Source: Ignavibacteriales bacterium
GTDB lineage: Bacteria; Bacteroidota; Ignavibacteria; T3Sed10-11
Reading direction: 5' to 3'
Length of the DNA stretch: 34,706 bases
Assembly: GCA_003568415.1 (NCBI GenBank)
Contig: PWXV01000153.1
Coordinates: 1 to 34,706 of the forward strand
Shown here: positions 16,970 through 25,293 of the stretch, piece by piece
Layout of the letters: each line of letters begins with the position of its first letter
How positions within the stretch are numbered: position 1 is the first letter of the stretch
Program-made: the position numbers and the translations under genes
Notes under the pieces: generated by a model
Told to the model about the DNA's origin: nothing
Database searches by the model: none
Seen by the model: the letters and a program-made list of their open reading frames with translations, nothing else

Positions 16970-17022
16970 GGGCGTCGTACCTCCCGCAGAATTATCCTGT
17001 ATACAGTTCCGGAGGTGCCGTC

Positions 17023-17958
17023 ATGAGTACTATCAAGAAAACACTTTTCACAACTGATTTTTCACCGTGCGCTCAACAAGCGCTGAACCACGCCCTATTC
17101 CTTGCCGAGAATTATAATACTGAATTGCATCTGGTGCACGTTATTCAAACACACCGGAATGATATGATCGAACCGATGGCACAGGTAGCAAATGCAGAAG
17201 AAGTCTATAAACAACTACAAAAGAATGCTGTCAGTCGCTTACAGGATATGGTTGAGGGTAAGGGTGATGCAATAAATATTCATTGTGAAGCACTCTGCGG
17301 TGTAAATGTTGTCGAATCGATAATCGAGTATATTACAGCGAATGATATTGATGTTGTTGTGCTGGGTACCCACGGCCGGCAGGGGATTAACAGATTTATA
17401 ATGGGAAGTGTTGCCGAAAAGATTGTTCGGATTGCACCCTGTTCGGTACTTACGGTTCGATGTGAAGAAGTGGCCGCATTAGAAAACATTCTCATTCCAA
17501 TCGATTTTTCGGAATACTCAAACAAAGCCCTTCGTGTTGCAGTTGATGTCGCATCGAGATATAATGCAGCTTTGCATATTCTGCATGTCATTGAAAAACA
17601 TAGCTATCCCGCAATCTATAAGGAAAGTGTTCGGCGTGGAAAGGATTGGATACATGATGCAAAAGCCCGGACAAAAGAGGAAGTAGAGAGATTGCTGAAA
17701 GAATATAGTGCAGATGGCCTGACGACCAAGCTGCATATCACTGAAGGTCATCCGTCGCGGGATATCATTACATTTACACGGGAGAATAAGGTCGATCTTA
17801 TCATTGTGGCGACACACGGACTTCGCGGACTTAATTATCTATTAATGGGAAGTGTTGCGGAAAAAGTGGTACGGTTCGCGGACTGTCCCGTAATAACGGT
17901 AAAAAGTAAATCTATCATACAGTATCTGGAGGAACAAACAAAACAGCAAACCGCATAA
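17023..17958 (+). CDS. Tandem universal stress protein (UspA x2)
   Basis: A 311-residue cytosolic protein with two UspA domains (about 1-147 and 152-300). Each ends in the ATP-binding pattern G-2x-G-9x-G-S. In domain 1 it is G115-T-H-G118 with G128-S129; in domain 2 the first Gly is Ala (A263-T-H-G266, then G276-S277). ATP-binding Usp proteins help cells survive starvation, oxidative and respiratory stress. The start is the ATG at 17023 because GGAGGTG lies six bases upstream and the UspA fold begins at once (I-K-K-T-L-F-T-T-D-F-S). An in-frame upstream TTG at 16912 would add a tail of no family resemblance that covers the leader hairpins. It has its own promoter and long leader, separate from the macrodomain gene. 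Confidence 0.93.
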   Translation: MSTIKKTLFTTDFSPCAQQALNHALFLAENYNTELHLVHVIQTHRNDMIEPMAQVANAEEVYKQLQKNAVSRLQDMVEGKGDAINIHCEALCGVNVVESIIEYITANDIDVVVLGTHGRQGINRFIMGSVAEKIVRIAPCSVLTVRCEEVAALENILIPIDFSEYSNKALRVAVDVASRYNAALHILHVIEKHSYPAIYKESVRRGKDWIHDAKARTKEEVERLLKEYSADGLTTKLHITEGHPSRDIITFTRENKVDLIIVATHGLRGLNYLLMGSVAEKVVRFADCPVITVKSKSIIQYLEEQTKQQTA

Positions 17959-17990
17959 ATAGTCCCTCCTGAAAAACCAATATTCACCCC

Positions 17991-18008
17991 TTCCCGACGA
18001 GTCGGGAA
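17991..18008. terminator. Near-perfect palindrome after the UspA gene, possible terminator
   Basis: TTCCCGACGAGTCGGGAA is an 18-base palindrome (7-8 pairs with a CGAG or GA loop) 32 bases past the UspA stop. A short T run (CTTTTT) follows after about nine bases on the plus strand, further than in a canonical intrinsic terminator. It may instead be a dispersed repeat or protein-binding site. Confidence 0.4.
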
Positions 18009-18115
18009 AGCCTGACTTTTTCATGGAGAGCCAAATAGAAGTAACTAATGGACGAATACAGGGGTGCCGTCAATATCTTCGTAACCTAATAGCGGGGGAA
18101 AAGGAGAATTGAGAG

Positions 18116-18499
18116 ATGGCGTTACAGATACAAAACGAAGTACAACAATCATTAGTCCAGGAACTCAACCTTGTAATGCGTTATTATTTTCACCAAACAC
18201 TTGATGAAATATTAGCTGAACTACGGTGCCAGTCAAATTACTTTACATACACATCAAATCCGGAGAGCATACTAAAAACAATCTATCAAAGCGGGGTTCT
18301 ATTTCAAAGGTCTGATAAAATAGTATCTCAGCTTCGAGATGCAATATCCCGTTTTGTGCATGGCACGTATGGAGTATGCAAATATTGCGGTGGAGCGATT
18401 CCTTCAATCGAGCTTAAAGAGAATCCGACAATGGACGCTTGCAATCGGTGTGTACAGGATCGATATTTAACAGTTTTTAAAAAGGAACTTTTCCATTAA
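18116..18499 (+). CDS. DksA/TraR-like C4 zinc-finger protein, atypical
   Basis: A 127-residue protein whose C-terminal half is a DksA-type zinc finger: Y-G-V-C88-x2-C91-G-G-A-I-P and C109-x2-C112. The N-terminal 75 residues are helical but carry no acidic D-x-x-D-A or D-N-A coiled-coil tip like that of the prfC-linked DksA-like protein. It may therefore bind RNA polymerase differently, or not in synergy with ppGpp. AAGGAG precedes the ATG at a good distance. It is 157 bases downstream of the UspA gene, on the same strand, with a palindrome between them. A role in stress transcription is suggested only by that neighbour. Confidence 0.8.
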   Translation: MALQIQNEVQQSLVQELNLVMRYYFHQTLDEILAELRCQSNYFTYTSNPESILKTIYQSGVLFQRSDKIVSQLRDAISRFVHGTYGVCKYCGGAIPSIELKENPTMDACNRCVQDRYLTVFKKELFH

Positions 18500-18554
18500 G
18501 ACGATGGTGGTGAATTGCTGGTTGAGGGGGTGTTGCCCCGACGAGATTATACCC

Positions 18555-18571
18555 GTATAAAATTATTATAC
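18555..18571. promoter_or_regulatory. AT-rich palindrome in the spacer before the YgjV-like gene
   Basis: GTATAA (18555-18560) and TTATAC (18566-18571) form a perfect 6-bp palindrome around AATTA, in the 211-base gap between the second DksA-like gene and the YgjV-like gene. It could be an operator. Apart from this and a short GGGG/CCCC stem near 18529-18540, nothing else stands out in the gap. Confidence 0.25.
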
Positions 18572-18710
18572 AGGTACAGCAAATTGCTACGCAGTGAATC
18601 CCCGAAAAATCCTACCCGTGGATAGTGTGATATCAGTTTCGTATACTATCAATGTGTTATCTCTAAATAGAATCGTAATTAACAAAACTTATTAAAATTT
18701 TAGAATAAGT

Positions 18711-19352
18711 ATGGATCTATCTGTTTATTATGAAGTTGTGGGTTATTTAGCATCGGTGCTTGTCGCTGTTTCATTAATGATGAGTTCGGTGATAAAATTA
18801 CGCATTATAAATATGGCAGGGGCATGTACCTTTATCATCTATGGTTTTCTTATCGGTTCAATGCCGGTTGCACTACTCAACACTTTAATTGTCGCCATTA
18901 ACCTGTATTATCTTTACCACATTTTTCGTGCGAAGGAATATTTCACCATTTTGGAAGAAGACCCGAATTCGGAATATCTGAAACACTTTTTAAAATTTTA
19001 TAAAAAGGAGATCGAGAAATATAACCCGGGGTTTGAGTATGTGCCCTCTCCAGATCAGCGGATTTATTTTATGTTGCGTAATCTTATCCCTGCAGGTTTA
19101 TGTATTGTCGAGCTACGAAAAGACGGAGTTGCTGAAATTCAACTTGACTTTGTGATCCCCGGTTACAGAGATTTTAAAACCGGTAAATTTATCTATTATG
19201 ATAAGCGGAAATTATTCACCGATAATGGAATTAAAAAGGTGGTCACCCGCACCGATAACGACCGTCATAAGCACTATCTACAGAAAATGGGATTTGTAAA
19301 AACCGGCCAAAGTCATGAGGCGGAATGGTATACGCTCGATTTTTCAGTATAG
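18711..19352 (+). CDS. YgjV-like membrane protein with a C-terminal GNAT-like domain
   Basis: Residues about 5-75 contain three hydrophobic helices of the YgjV type (start Y-Y-E-V-V-G-Y-L-A-S-V-L-V-A, then I-N-M-A-G-A-C-T-F-I-I-Y-G). From about residue 115 to the end (213) the sequence is soluble and ends like a GNAT acetyltransferase. It has I-Q-L-D-F-V-I-P-G-Y-R-D (motif-A-like strand and loop) and R-H-K-H-Y-L-Q-K-M-G-F-V-K-T-G, the typical last helix and strand of that fold. The Gly-rich acyl-CoA loop is poorly conserved (R-D-F-K-T-G-K), so catalysis is doubtful. The function of this membrane-plus-GNAT layout is unknown to me. No clear Shine-Dalgarno; the gene stands alone. Confidence 0.7.
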   Translation: MDLSVYYEVVGYLASVLVAVSLMMSSVIKLRIINMAGACTFIIYGFLIGSMPVALLNTLIVAINLYYLYHIFRAKEYFTILEEDPNSEYLKHFLKFYKKEIEKYNPGFEYVPSPDQRIYFMLRNLIPAGLCIVELRKDGVAEIQLDFVIPGYRDFKTGKFIYYDKRKLFTDNGIKKVVTRTDNDRHKHYLQKMGFVKTGQSHEAEWYTLDFSV

Positions 19353-19389
19353 ACAAGTACAGTGATTATTCTGTTTCTTGTGCGATCGG

Positions 19390-19419
19390 TTGACATTACC
19401 ATAGTGCTCTGTTTATATT
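19390..19419 (+). promoter_or_regulatory. Strong sigma70-type promoter for the DUF2007-hydrolase-pgm unit
   Basis: A perfect -35 TTGACA (19390-19395), an 18-base spacer and TATATT (19414-19419, 5/6). It is the best sigma70 match in the window. Transcription should start near 19426, about 75 bases before the DUF2007 ATG. Confidence 0.65.
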
Positions 19420-19500
19420 AAAGTTGTTAAACCGAAATATAAAAATATGTGTTATAGATAATGCGTCGGGATGTTTGCATTATTCAGGAGTGCATGTCGT

Positions 19501-19827
19501 ATGAAGAAAATCTTCAGCTCACAAAATTCGATGATAATTCACCATATGAAGAATCTGCTTGAAGTTGAAGGCATATCTTCTTTTATTAAAAATGAAAATT
19601 TAACTGTCGCTCTCGGTGAACTTCCACCCACCGAGTGCTGGGTTGAATTATGGATACTTGACGAACGTAAAGAAGCTGAAGCCCGCGAAATAATTCGAAA
19701 AGAGTCGATCGCTGAAGAACAGGCAATTCAGTGGCCGTGGACGTGTCCATTTTGCGGTGAAAAAATAGAAGGTCAATTTACCGATTGCTGGCAATGCGGT
19801 GAAACAAACCCTGATTATAAAAGATAA
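19501..19827 (+). CDS. DUF2007-like protein with a C-terminal zinc ribbon
   Basis: A 108-residue cytosolic protein. Residues 1-65 resemble DUF2007, a ferredoxin-like fold described as a putative signal-transducing domain (start K-K-I-F-S-S-Q-N, helix with N-L-L-E-V-E-G-I, then strand V-E-L-W-I-L-D). Residues about 78-100 form a zinc ribbon, C-P-F-C-G-E-K followed by D-C-W-Q-C-G. Its role is unknown; binding a nucleotide or small ligand is only a guess. The ATG at 19501 is chosen over an upstream ATG at 19471 because AGGAG lies just before it and the domain begins there. It leads a three-gene unit and ends 20 bases before the serine hydrolase. Confidence 0.75.
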   Translation: MKKIFSSQNSMIIHHMKNLLEVEGISSFIKNENLTVALGELPPTECWVELWILDERKEAEAREIIRKESIAEEQAIQWPWTCPFCGEKIEGQFTDCWQCGETNPDYKR

Positions 19828-19847
19828 GATTATGGAAGGAGGATGCA

Positions 19848-21542
19848 ATGAATCTGCAGCTGCGTATTCTGTACGGCGCGTTTGTCGTTGCAATAATTTT
19901 TATCGCTTCATATAACTTCATTGCCGTTACCGATGAAACGTCACACTTCAGTAAAATAGATCGCTTGTTTTCGGCAGTGGATAATTATACATCGCCGGGG
20001 GCAGCAATTGCTGTAATAAAAGATGGGAAAACAATATACTCGCGCGGATACGGTATGGCAAACCTTGAGTACGATATTCCCATAACATCCTCCAGTATAT
20101 TTCATGTCGCCTCAGTCTCCAAGCAATTTACCGCATTTGCTGTTACAATGCTTGCAGACCAGGGGAAATTATCGCTCAATGATGATGTTCGCAAGTACGT
20201 ATCTGAAGTGCCCGATTTGGGTGAGACAATAACGATACGTCATCTCATTCATCATACGAGCGGATTACGTGATCAATGGGAATTGCTGGCTATGGCGGGT
20301 TGGCGACTCGATGATGTCATAACGACAGAACATATTCTGAAAATGCTTGAAAACCAACAAGAACTTAACTTTAAACCGGGTGAAGAATATCTCTATTCAA
20401 ATATGGGATATACGCTGCTTGCCGAGATCGTGGAGCGAGTGAGCGGACAATCATTTACGGACTGGACGCAGGAACATATCTTTGAGCCGCTCGGGATGGA
20501 TGATACACACTTTCATAACGATCACCGGCATATTGTACCCGGACGGGCTTATTCCTACCAACCGGTTTCTGATAATGGTTTTCAGAAAAGTGTTTTGAAC
20601 TATGCAAACGTCGGAGCGACAAGTTTGTTTACTACTGTCAATGACCTCGCTAAATGGGTTAAGAACTTTGATGATATCTCAGTCGGTAATGAACGTATAA
20701 TCAGTCAAATGCATCGCCAGGGTAGATTGAATAATGGAGAACAGATTAGTTACGCGTATGCGTTACAGGTGAATGATTATAGGGGAACAAGTGCCGTCGG
20801 GCACAGCGGTGCCGATGCGGGATATCGCAGTTTTGTAGGTCGATTCCCCGAACACGATTTTGCTGTAATCGTGCTAAGTAACTTGAGTACGATGTCGCCC
20901 CAGCGTATCGGTTACCAAATTGCCGATATTATAATTGGCGATAATCTTAAGTCGGTTGAACCACGCATCGAATCCGAAAAACGAAGACGAGGTGAAATAG
21001 ATGTCTCGGTCATTGATGCGTATGTGGGGAAATACAAGATGGAACGGGGAGTGATTATTTCATTGACCCGGGAAGACGATAGACTATTTATGCAAACACC
21101 CGGCATAACAAAAGTGGAACTCATCCCGAAAAACGAAGAAGTATTTTTCAGTAATGATATCGATCTTGAAATTACATTTGAATCTGATAAAGGTGCCAAA
21201 GCGGATCACCTTATGGTGAACCGCGGCGGTTCTACTGTGATGGCATTACGAATAGACGGGAATAAACCAACAACCGAAGAATTGCAGCAATATACCGGAA
21301 AATATTACAGTGAAGAACTCGGTACCTTTTATACTATTCGTCTGCGGGATGATGAACTTATTGCAATGCATCGCCGTCACAGTGACATTGAGTTGACACC
21401 GATTATTAATAATAGATTTTCAGGAAATCAGTGGTGGTTCAGAACGGTGAAATTTATAAAAGATGACAATGATGCTGTAGAAGGATTTCGCCTGACCGGT
21501 GGAAGGGTCAGAGATATATGGTTTGAAAAACGAGAATACTAA
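19848..21542 (+). CDS. Serine hydrolase, class C beta-lactamase / PBP-like
   Basis: A 564-residue exported protein. Residues about 5-28 are a hydrophobic signal or anchor. The catalytic domain (about 35-370) has the serine-acyl motifs S89-V-S-K92 and Y183-S-N185, and H319-S-G in place of KTG. It belongs to the broad beta-lactamase/D-alanyl-D-alanine carboxypeptidase/esterase family (COG1680). Residues about 385-560 form two beta-rich repeats beginning Y-V-G-K-Y and Y-T-G-K-Y, like DUF3471-type lipocalin tails. The H-S-G form and the tail point to a peptidase or esterase more than a resistance enzyme; substrate unknown. GGAAGGAGG precedes the ATG. It lies between a DUF2007 gene and pgm with short gaps. 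Confidence 0.88.
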   Translation: MNLQLRILYGAFVVAIIFIASYNFIAVTDETSHFSKIDRLFSAVDNYTSPGAAIAVIKDGKTIYSRGYGMANLEYDIPITSSSIFHVASVSKQFTAFAVTMLADQGKLSLNDDVRKYVSEVPDLGETITIRHLIHHTSGLRDQWELLAMAGWRLDDVITTEHILKMLENQQELNFKPGEEYLYSNMGYTLLAEIVERVSGQSFTDWTQEHIFEPLGMDDTHFHNDHRHIVPGRAYSYQPVSDNGFQKSVLNYANVGATSLFTTVNDLAKWVKNFDDISVGNERIISQMHRQGRLNNGEQISYAYALQVNDYRGTSAVGHSGADAGYRSFVGRFPEHDFAVIVLSNLSTMSPQRIGYQIADIIIGDNLKSVEPRIESEKRRRGEIDVSVIDAYVGKYKMERGVIISLTREDDRLFMQTPGITKVELIPKNEEVFFSNDIDLEITFESDKGAKADHLMVNRGGSTVMALRIDGNKPTTEELQQYTGKYYSEELGTFYTIRLRDDELIAMHRRHSDIELTPIINNRFSGNQWWFRTVKFIKDDNDAVEGFRLTGGRVRDIWFEKREY

Positions 21543-21553
21543 AGGAGGAATAG

Positions 21554-23203
21554 GTGGCATTACATCCATTAGCCGGTAAACCGGCCCCGAAAGAAATACT
21601 TATCAATATACCTCGGTTAATTGCAGCGTATTATACGAATAAACCCGACCCCGATATTCCGCAACACCTTGTTGCATTTGGCACATCCGGTCACCGGGGG
21701 ACATCGGTAAAAAATTCATTCAATGAAAATCATATACTTGCAATTGTACAGGCAATTTGTGAAGTTCGAAAAGAAAATAATGTTACCGGTCCGCTCTTTA
21801 TGGGAATGGATACCCATGCATTATCAGAACCGGCACATGCTACTGCACTTGAAGTGTTTGCGGCTAACGATGTCGATGTATTGATACAAAGTGAATTGCG
21901 TCCGACACCGACTCCGGTTATTTCCCATGCAATTCTCAACAGCAATAGAGATAAAACTTCCGGATTAAGTGATGGAGTTGTCATTACTCCGTCGCACAAT
22001 CCGCCGCAGGACGGCGGTTTCAAGTATAATCCGACACACGGTGGTCCGGCAGATACCGATCTGACGAAGCGCATACAGAACAGGGCTAACGAAATTCTTG
22101 CAAATAATCTCACCGATGTTAAGCGTGTTCCTTACGAACAGGCGGTTCGCTCTGCTTCGGTTCGCGAATACAATTTCATAACAACCTACGTGAACGATCT
22201 GAAAAACATCATCGAGATGGAAGCGATAAAGTCGGCGGGTTTAAAAATTGGTGTCGATCCGATGGGCGGCTCCGGTATCGATTACTGGGAGCCAATTGCC
22301 GAAACATACGGGCTTTCAATCGAGGTTGTCAATCCGCACATCGACTATACATTTTCCTTTATGACCGTCGATAAGGATGGAAAGATTCGTATGGATTGTT
22401 CATCACCGTATGCGATGGCAAGTTTAATAGAACTGAAAGATCGATTTGATATTGCATTCGGTAACGATCCCGATTTTGACCGCCACGGTATTGTTACCCG
22501 GAGTGCAGGATTGATGAATCCGAATCATTATCTCGCAGTTGCTATTAATTATTTGTTTGGAAACCGTCCGGATTGGCGCGATGATGCAGCAGTTGGAAAA
22601 ACATTAGTATCGAGCTCCATGATCGACCGGGTTGCCGGAGCGCTTGGCCGTAAGCTGGCTGAAGTTCCGGTCGGTTTTAAATGGTTTGTGGATGGATTGC
22701 TTGACGGATCATACGGATTTGGCGGTGAAGAGAGTGCCGGCGCTTCATTCCTGAAAAGGGATGGTACAGTATGGACGACCGATAAGGACGGTATTATTCT
22801 CGATTTGCTTGCTGCTGAAATTACTGCAAAAACAAACCGCGATCCGGGTGAACACTATAAAGAACTTGAGCAAAGATTCGGGAGTCCTGTATATGAACGG
22901 ATCGATGCACCGGCGGATTCCGATCAGAAAAAAGCGCTTGCAAATCTTTCACCGGATATGATAGAAGAATCGGAACTTGCCGGAGAACAGATAACAGCTA
23001 AACTAACGAATGCCCCCGGAAATAATGCACCAATCGGGGGACTCAAGGTCGTAACGGAAAACGGTTGGTTCGCGGCCCGGCCATCAGGAACCGAAGATAT
23101 TTACAAAGTTTATGCGGAAAGTTTTAAAGGGCACGAACATCTCAAGAAGATACAGAAAGAAGCGCAAACTATAGTTAGTGCCGCATTTAAAGCAATGGCG
23201 TGA
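21554..23203 (+). CDS. pgm: Alpha-D-phosphohexomutase: phosphoglucomutase, E. coli Pgm type
   Basis: Interconverts glucose-1-phosphate and glucose-6-phosphate, feeding glycogen and cell-envelope nucleotide sugars. The 549-residue length is that of the long Pgm form. The catalytic phosphoserine is S147 in T-P-S-H-N-P-P. The N-terminal F-G-T-S-G-H-R-G (about 42-49), the Mg2+ loop D305-P-D-F-D-R310, the sugar-binding G-G-E-E-S-A-G-A and the C-terminal phosphate loop R-P-S-G-T-E-D are all intact. The start is GTG at 21554 with AAAGGAGG seven bases upstream, and it keeps the family's M-A-x-H-P-L-A-G-K-P start. It begins 11 bases after the hydrolase gene. Confidence 0.96.
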   Translation: MALHPLAGKPAPKEILINIPRLIAAYYTNKPDPDIPQHLVAFGTSGHRGTSVKNSFNENHILAIVQAICEVRKENNVTGPLFMGMDTHALSEPAHATALEVFAANDVDVLIQSELRPTPTPVISHAILNSNRDKTSGLSDGVVITPSHNPPQDGGFKYNPTHGGPADTDLTKRIQNRANEILANNLTDVKRVPYEQAVRSASVREYNFITTYVNDLKNIIEMEAIKSAGLKIGVDPMGGSGIDYWEPIAETYGLSIEVVNPHIDYTFSFMTVDKDGKIRMDCSSPYAMASLIELKDRFDIAFGNDPDFDRHGIVTRSAGLMNPNHYLAVAINYLFGNRPDWRDDAAVGKTLVSSSMIDRVAGALGRKLAEVPVGFKWFVDGLLDGSYGFGGEESAGASFLKRDGTVWTTDKDGIILDLLAAEITAKTNRDPGEHYKELEQRFGSPVYERIDAPADSDQKKALANLSPDMIEESELAGEQITAKLTNAPGNNAPIGGLKVVTENGWFAARPSGTEDIYKVYAESFKGHEHLKKIQKEAQTIVSAAFKAMA

Positions 23204-23324
23204 GGGGGGATTTTAGTATTACATTTTATACACGCCGACAGAATAATTGCGCAACTTTTTTCCCACGCCAACGTATAGTTCACTAAAAGCTACATTTCAT
23301 CTCATTCAACAGGAGAAAGGTATT

Positions 23325-23690
23325 ATGGATGCGAATTATGAGCTGCGAAGGGTGCTTGAGATCCAAATAAACTATATGGATGGGAAGCAAAAATATACTA
23401 ATAAACTGACTTCTCTGGAATCGGTCAGACAGCAAATAAACCAATATAAAAAACACCTCAGTATTCTCACCCCGGTTTCGATACTGCTCGGAACACTTGT
23501 ATGTTTTGCTGCAGTTGCAACAATATTCGGTGCTGTGTGGATCCCCTGGGAGAAGGTGGGCATAGTGGTTGTTGCGTCGTTTGCGGTTATTATTCCTACC
23601 GTGAGAATTCATCAGAACCTTGAGTTGGTGAAGAAGCGTGAGCTATTCTTGATTATGCTGCACAAAATAAATGAGCCTTCACATAACTAA
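23325..23690 (+). CDS. Small two-helix membrane protein, hypothetical
   Basis: Not recognised. The 121-residue product has a charged, coiled-coil-like N-terminal part (about 1-45, rich in Arg, Glu, Gln and Lys). Two membrane helices follow, I-L-T-P-V-S-I-L-L-G-T-L-V-C-F-A-A-V and V-G-I-V-V-V-A-S-F-A-V-I-I-P-T-V, then a short charged tail. The ATG at 23325 is chosen because AGGAGAAAGG lies immediately upstream; an earlier in-frame start at 23247 has no ribosome-binding site. It stands alone between pgm (121 bases upstream) and the 312-base gap before the flavin reductase. Confidence 0.6.
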   Translation: MDANYELRRVLEIQINYMDGKQKYTNKLTSLESVRQQINQYKKHLSILTPVSILLGTLVCFAAVATIFGAVWIPWEKVGIVVVASFAVIIPTVRIHQNLELVKKRELFLIMLHKINEPSHN

Positions 23691-24002
23691 GAGTTTATAA
23701 TAAGAATTTCTTGAATTTGGGAAAACTGTTCTAGTTTGACTTGAAAAATCAGGATTTCACCTCTATTAAAACGTTTTAAAATCGCTTTTTTCTGGCATAT
23801 TTTTTGACTATATTATTTATGGATAAACGGCGTTCTGAACAGCTTGAACGCCTGCCATGAATAGTTACCCTTCATTAGCTTCCGATCTGATTCATGGAAA
23901 ACGTTTAACCTCCGTAGAGTGCCTTGAAAAATCGCTCCGGTGAATTTATCACCGAGGGTTGAGTCTGAAATATGTTGAATTTTTAATCAAGGTGCTTGAA
24001 AT
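23691..24002 (+). promoter_or_regulatory. 312-base regulatory gap with hairpins and a sigma54-like site
   Basis: No gene is seen. A sigma54-like element TGGCAT-N5-TTGAC lies at 23793-23808: GG and the -12 G have the right 10-base spacing, but the invariant -12 C is A. A perfect 7-bp hairpin follows (GGCGTTC 23829-23835, GAACGCC 23846-23852). A second hairpin, CGGTGA (23938-23943) with TCACCG (23949-23954) and a 5-base loop, lies about 50 bases before the flavin reductase ATG. The stretch around 23740-23820 is AT-rich as expected for a promoter. Confidence 0.35.
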
Positions 24003-24569
24003 ATGCAGATTGACCTTGCACGAACGTTGTATGCAACACCTCCGACCGGAGTAATACTCATCTCTACACTCGATGATAATCAACGTAATAATATTGCCCC
24101 CTTTGCTTGGTGGATTGTGGTATCAAAAGAACCGCCGTTGATAGCTCTTTCGATCAAAGCTTCGACCAATACATACCGCATAATAAAGGCAACCGGTGAG
24201 TTTACGATTGGCGTACCCGACCCCCAACTCCTTGATACAGTGTATGGTTCGGCAAAACTTGACAGGGAACCGGATGAATTCAAAAAGCTTGGGTTAACGG
24301 CACTTCCTGCAGTGAAGGTCAATTCGCCGCGTATAAAAGAATGTCAGGTCAATATTGAATGCCGGTATCACAATGAAATTCAATGCGGCGACCATATGCT
24401 TGTAGTAGGAGAAGCAGTAGCCGTCGATGTCCGGGAGGATATTGTGCACGATGACGATAGTATTATGCGCGCAAATCTAACACCGCTGGGTCACCTTACA
24501 AAAAATAAATTTATTACTATGAAGGGTAGTATTCTCAAAGCATCAGAGGATTTAACCGGAAAGGACTGA
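24003..24569 (+). CDS. Flavin reductase-like FMN-binding protein
   Basis: A 188-residue flavin-reductase/flavoredoxin-family protein (split-barrel FMN fold). The order is typical: an N-terminal P-T-G-V-I-L-I-S-T strand, N-N-I-A-P-F-A-W (FMN phosphate-loop region), P-P-L-I-A-L-S-I, T-Y-R-I-I-K-A-T-G-E-F-T-I-G-V-P, then a mid-protein C-Q-V-N-I-E-C strand and a helical G-H-L-T-K-N-K tail. Such proteins either supply reduced flavin to a partner oxidoreductase or shuttle electrons from ferredoxins and desulfoferrodoxins. Immediately downstream is a nitroreductase-family gene (4-base gap), which might be the partner. No strong Shine-Dalgarno is seen. ATG start. Confidence 0.85.
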   Translation: MQIDLARTLYATPPTGVILISTLDDNQRNNIAPFAWWIVVSKEPPLIALSIKASTNTYRIIKATGEFTIGVPDPQLLDTVYGSAKLDREPDEFKKLGLTALPAVKVNSPRIKECQVNIECRYHNEIQCGDHMLVVGEAVAVDVREDIVHDDDSIMRANLTPLGHLTKNKFITMKGSILKASEDLTGKD

Positions 24570-24573
24570 TACT

Positions 24574-25254
24574 ATGAACGTATTAGTATTTGGTATAACA
24601 ATTTTATTGCTTGCTTGCTCAATACACGATCAGGATAATAATAATGATACTATTATGGAAACTATTATTTTACCAGAACCGGCATTAACAGGCGATATGT
24701 CGATTGAAGAAACATTAAAAGAACGAAGATCAATTCGTGAATACAGAGATGTACCGCTTTCATTACAGGAAATTGCACAATTAGCGTGGTCGGCACAGGG
24801 TGTCAGTGATGAAGTTAGTGGTTTTAGAACTGCTCCTTCGGCAGGCGCGACATTTCCGATGGAAATTTATCTTCTCATAACCGAAGTTGAAGACGTTTCT
24901 GATGGAGTGTATAGATACGACTATGATAATCATACACTCGAAAAAATAATTGATGGTGACCTTCGGCGCGATTTGTATGATGTAGCCTTGCGCCAACCAT
25001 CGATTATCGATGCACCTGTTGTTATGGCAATCACCGGTGTTGTTGCCCGCACCGAACAGCGATACGGAGGACGTGCTTTACGCTATGTATATATGGAAGC
25101 GGGACACGTCGCACAAAATGTATATCTGCAAGGTGTCGCGTTAAATATCGGCACGGTAGTTATCGGTGCCTTTGATGATGATGGCGTTGCGGATGTGTTG
25201 CAACTTGAAGATGGAGAACATCCGCTGTACATAATGCCGCTTGGGAATAAATAA
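24574..25254 (+). CDS. SagB/ThcOx-type nitroreductase, probable lipoprotein
   Basis: Residues 1-15 form a lipoprotein signal with lipobox L-L-A-C15. The rest (about 40-226) is a nitroreductase-fold FMN domain of the SagB/ThcOx kind. It has K-E-R-R-S-I-R-E-Y near residue 50, the L-A-Q/W-S-A-Q-G-V helix, R-T-A-P-S-A-G-A-T-F-P-M-E-I-Y near 85, and M-E-A-G-H-V-A-Q-N-V-Y-L-Q near 180. SagB-like enzymes oxidise azolines or reduce electrophilic substrates with FMN. A lipid-anchored copy would act on the periplasmic side or at the outer membrane, so it would need FMN outside the cytosol. The flavin reductase just upstream would then be on the other side of the membrane, so partnership is uncertain. 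Confidence 0.8.
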   Translation: MNVLVFGITILLLACSIHDQDNNNDTIMETIILPEPALTGDMSIEETLKERRSIREYRDVPLSLQEIAQLAWSAQGVSDEVSGFRTAPSAGATFPMEIYLLITEVEDVSDGVYRYDYDNHTLEKIIDGDLRRDLYDVALRQPSIIDAPVVMAITGVVARTEQRYGGRALRYVYMEAGHVAQNVYLQGVALNIGTVVIGAFDDDGVADVLQLEDGEHPLYIMPLGNK

Positions 25255-25293
25255 AATTCGCTTAGACCAAATAAAATTACAGGAGTGATTATT

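Noticed and set aside
16912-17022. Upstream TTG start extending the UspA protein
   Set aside because: The extension has no UspA similarity and covers a hairpin region, and GGAGGTG marks the ATG at 17023.
23247-23324. N-terminal extension of the small membrane protein
   Set aside because: No ribosome-binding site upstream, whereas AGGAGAAAGG precedes the ATG at 23325.
25285-25293. GTG start for fhs
   Set aside because: The GTG overlaps the AGGAG that serves the ATG at 25294, which keeps normal spacing.
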